Both the position numbers and the translations under genes were made by a program. The notes under the pieces were generated by a model. The model saw only the letters and a program-made list of their open reading frames with translations, was not told where the DNA came from and did not search any database. This document shows positions 61,821 to 64,000 of a stretch of 64,000 nt of DNA, piece after piece (the first letter of the stretch is position 1; every line of letters starts with the position of its first letter). Location: positions 10,344,289 to 10,408,288 of the forward strand of contig NC_081550.1 in the NCBI RefSeq assembly GCF_901000735.1, in the 5' to 3' direction. The DNA is from Corylus avellana. Lineage: Eukaryota > Streptophyta > Magnoliopsida > Fagales > Betulaceae.

Positions 61821-62299
61821 AACTTCTAACTTTCAATCTCTTGAATATATATATAAAATGTTGAACATATAACCATAACTTCTAAGGGAGTGGTTTGACC
61901 ACCCATTTTATTTCCTCTATTATAAAAGCAAAAAAATCTCAACCAAATAACATAAGATAGATAAATTACATATAACATAACATATGTATCCTAACCCATT
62001 GGTATATGATACGATATATAAAATATAAAATATTTCACTAACGATAATCCCTGAGGGTTCGAGGGGTGGTGCAACTACCTTCCGGCTTTCGAGGGCTTGA
62101 GGGGGTGGTGCGACTACCTCCATCGTTTATGTTTTTGTTTTTTTCTTAGGAAAAAAAATATATTTAAAGGTTTATAGATTTTAATATAGGCCGTTCATTT
62201 TGAATGAATGATGTGGAACCTTAAAATTGCATGCTCTTGTAATTCCAAGGAATTGTAGGGACCTCATTCAATCCCATTAGAATATGAGTCATATGACAA
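61821..62299. other. Part of the spacer of the inverted repeat
   Basis: AT-rich, no gene. Around 61955-62050 it contains a diverged version of the 60420-60520 sequence (CCTAACCCATTGGTATATGA against CCTATCCCATTAGTATATGA), so an older duplication precedes the inverted one. Two similar G-rich phrases (GAGGGGTGGTGCAACTACC and GAGGGGGTGGTGCGACTACC) lie at about 62057-62118. Confidence 0.55.
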
Positions 62300-62399
62300 N
62301 NNNNNNNNNNNNNNNNNNNNNNNNNNNNNNNNNNNNNNNNNNNNNNNNNNNNNNNNNNNNNNNNNNNNNNNNNNNNNNNNNNNNNNNNNNNNNNNNNNN
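62300..62399. other. Assembly gap (100 N) in the spacer
   Basis: Run of exactly 100 N, abutting the start of the right arm. The spacer length and the true inner edge of the right arm are therefore unknown. Confidence 0.99.
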
Positions 62400-62402
62400 G
62401 CA

Positions 62403-62546
62403 TTGCCTAGTAGAATATATCTTATTCTTATGGCAACATGTGTGGCAACAAAATGTCGTCCTTCTCGTTTAGACCTTGTCTCTCATTGTGCTCTTGGTTG
62501 TATGCCCACAAATGCCAAGTCTAGATATGGTATAGAGTTTCTAAAC

Positions 62547-62596
<50 letters not shown>

Positions 62597-62600
62597 GAGC
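62403..62600 (+). pseudogene. Partial copy of the cysteine-rich ORF
   Basis: Encodes the second half only: PSRIYLILMATCVATKC, then SHCALGCMPTNAKSRYG, then the Ser-Leu microsatellite tail. Compared with the left copy there are few substitutions (M to V, K to E) and no stop. The signal peptide half would lie in the gap, so whether this copy is truncated cannot be decided. Confidence 0.65.
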
Positions 62601-63022
62601 AAAAAGGGTAGGCCGGAGAGACTAATTGTGGCTATCCTACTTGGGTGTGACCATAGTAGCACCCACCTACTGAGAACCACACATGAGGGGTCTAGACGGT
62701 GGGAACCGCAGGCACTCCCTCAATTTCGACTGAGCCATATATATATATTTGAGCAAAAATAGTAGGCTGGGGAGACTAATTGTGGCTATCCTACTTGGGT
62801 GTGACCATAGTAGCACCCACCCGCTGGGAGCCACACATGAGGAGTCTAGACGGTGGGAACCGCAGGCACTCCCTCAATTCCGACTGAGCCATAGCTTGAC
62901 CCAGCTCCATCAGGGCATATATGGGGATTCTCCATTGCGGAGAATCAAACCTACGCCCTAGTACATGCCTAACTACTTTGGGAATTTCCTTGGGCCATTG
63001 AACCACCACCCTTGATGGTTAT
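62594..63022 (-). mobile_element. tRNA-derived SINE-like unit, right arm, with a ~155-bp internal tandem duplication
   Basis: Reverse complement of 61069-61376. The segment from the GAGCAAAAA...GGTAGGC motif to GACTGAGCCATA occurs twice (62594-62748 and 62749-62893), with TA-rich sequence at the join. The left arm has it once. Confidence 0.7.
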
Positions 63023-63026
63023 ATAG

Positions 63027-63027
<1 letters not shown>

Positions 63028-63082
<55 letters not shown>
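63028..63082. repeat. (GT)n microsatellite
   Basis: About 27 units with one interruption (GTTTGT). Counterpart of the (AC)n at 61029. Confidence 0.95.
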
Positions 63083-64000
63083 ATTGAGATATATATACTT
63101 TGAATTGCAAAAAAATGGATAGTTGGATACTCTCTCACCCTTAAAGAGGTGGTCATTCAATTCCATAGAAGTGACTGGGGTGATCCTACCATCCCAACTA
63201 ACAAAAAGTGGTGGTTAACCTCTCCTTCAAATGGTGAAATGGTTGTTGGCCACTTCTTAATAGGGTAACCACGTCAAGTTAATTGTTTGACCAGCTTATG
63301 TGACTAAATTCAAGTCATTTTTAATGAACAAATTGAATCCTTGAAATTACAAGCCCTACAATTCCAATGAATTGCTCAGGAAAAGATGTATGGTGTTTGA
63401 TAAGACAATTGACTTCTTAAAAAGCTATCATTTGAATGACAAGATTTGTGACCCCATAATGATTAATTTTCAATTAATCATTATTTTTTAATTTTGACAT
63501 GACCTTTATTGTTAGCAAAGTATTTTATCTTCTCATATACTAATGGGATAGGCTACATCTTATATAGTTTATATGTTTTATGTTTCTTGATAAAAAGACA
63601 ATAAGTTTACCTTGCCCCATACACATGTACTATTATGTCCATTTATACACATGCTCAATTGAATATTCTCTTTGTATTGGTTTTGGGAGAAGGGTTTAGC
63701 CCTTTTTGTTTTCTTTTAATTTAGGGAAAAATATAAAATGGCCCCCAAACTACCAGCCATTTGCAATTTAGCACCCCAATGTTCAAACTGTAATAAAGTA
63801 GCCCATTAAACTACCAACCAGTTGCGATTTGGCCACTTCGTTAGTCAGCACCGTCAAAATGGATGGAAAATTCAATATGACGTCGTTTTAGCAAGGTTAA
63901 GTTACTAAAATGCCCTTTTTGGATAAAAAATGAAATTAAAAAAAAAAAAACAAACAAAGCCCACAAAACGTTGTCACGTTGCTTGAATAAAAAATCCCTT

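Larger units (their letters stand above)
62400..64000. repeat. Right arm of the large inverted repeat (continues beyond the window)
   Basis: Reverse-complement match to 60021-61575. It includes the start of a second copy of the MULE-like element (from 63724, at the same TTTAATTTA flank). That element was therefore present before the inverted duplication. Confidence 0.93.

Noticed and set aside
61029..63082. CRISPR-like repeats
   Set aside because: The only regular repeats are di-nucleotide microsatellites and transposon repeats in plant DNA; there are no spaced repeat units.

Overview
This window is nuclear DNA of a dicot plant. It has split genes with GT-AG introns, a TIR-NBS-LRR (TNL) resistance gene cluster, a chloroplast Cu/Zn superoxide dismutase gene with the plant miR398 target site, and dense Copia, Gypsy-type, LINE, SINE and MULE/MITE sequence. 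The style of the TNL proteins suggests a woody eudicot, possibly Fagales; that is an impression, not a measurement. Four runs of N (20, 100, 100 and 100 bases) show this is a scaffold with gaps.

1-33 kb is a TNL cluster on the minus strand. A gene of unknown function (gene X, plus strand; only its 3' exons are in the window) faces one complete five-exon TNL gene (TNL-A, 2568-8782, predicted 1171 aa, all motifs present). The pair 'gene X 3' end + convergent TNL' recurs at 21.2-28.2 kb, but there both genes are broken: gene X has two nonsense codons and TNL-B has frameshifts, stops and no TIR exon. Between them lies a third, decayed TNL (TNL-C, 17.9-20.4 kb), split by a solo LTR with a perfect 5-bp target duplication. 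A recent 3.9-kb tandem duplication (10.83-14.76 / 14.76-18.68 kb) copied only the last TNL-C exon. Two smaller TNL relics lie at 9.9 and 10.7 kb. A degenerate Copia element with both LTRs (28.2-32.5 kb) sits in what was intron 1 of TNL-B, and its 5' LTR carries a MITE. A second, 5'-truncated Copia element follows (32.9-36.2 kb).

36-45 kb holds the one clear housekeeping gene, CSD2 (plastid Cu/Zn-SOD, minus strand, eight coding exons, 217 aa). The last coding exon is only 26 bp and lies beyond a 2.5-kb intron. Intron 6 holds a LINE fragment and two SINE insertions with 18- and 19-bp target duplications.

45-58 kb is gene-poor repeat DNA: a GCTCG-rich element, a dispersed repeat in direct and inverted copies, a probable solo LTR with repeated ACGTACG-type motifs, a non-autonomous LTR element with a tRNA-Asp-type primer site and a zinc-knuckle ORF, and a third Copia fragment.

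58-64 kb holds a 1.28-kb MULE-like element with a 9-bp target duplication and a large inverted repeat (arms at least 1.55 kb, running past the window end) with an 824-bp spacer. The inner edge of the left arm contains an ORF for a small secreted cysteine-rich protein; the right arm carries a partial copy.

I see no operon-like or clearly new biochemical system. The most unusual structures are the inverted repeat with the cysteine-rich ORF, and the history of duplication and decay around the single intact TNL.
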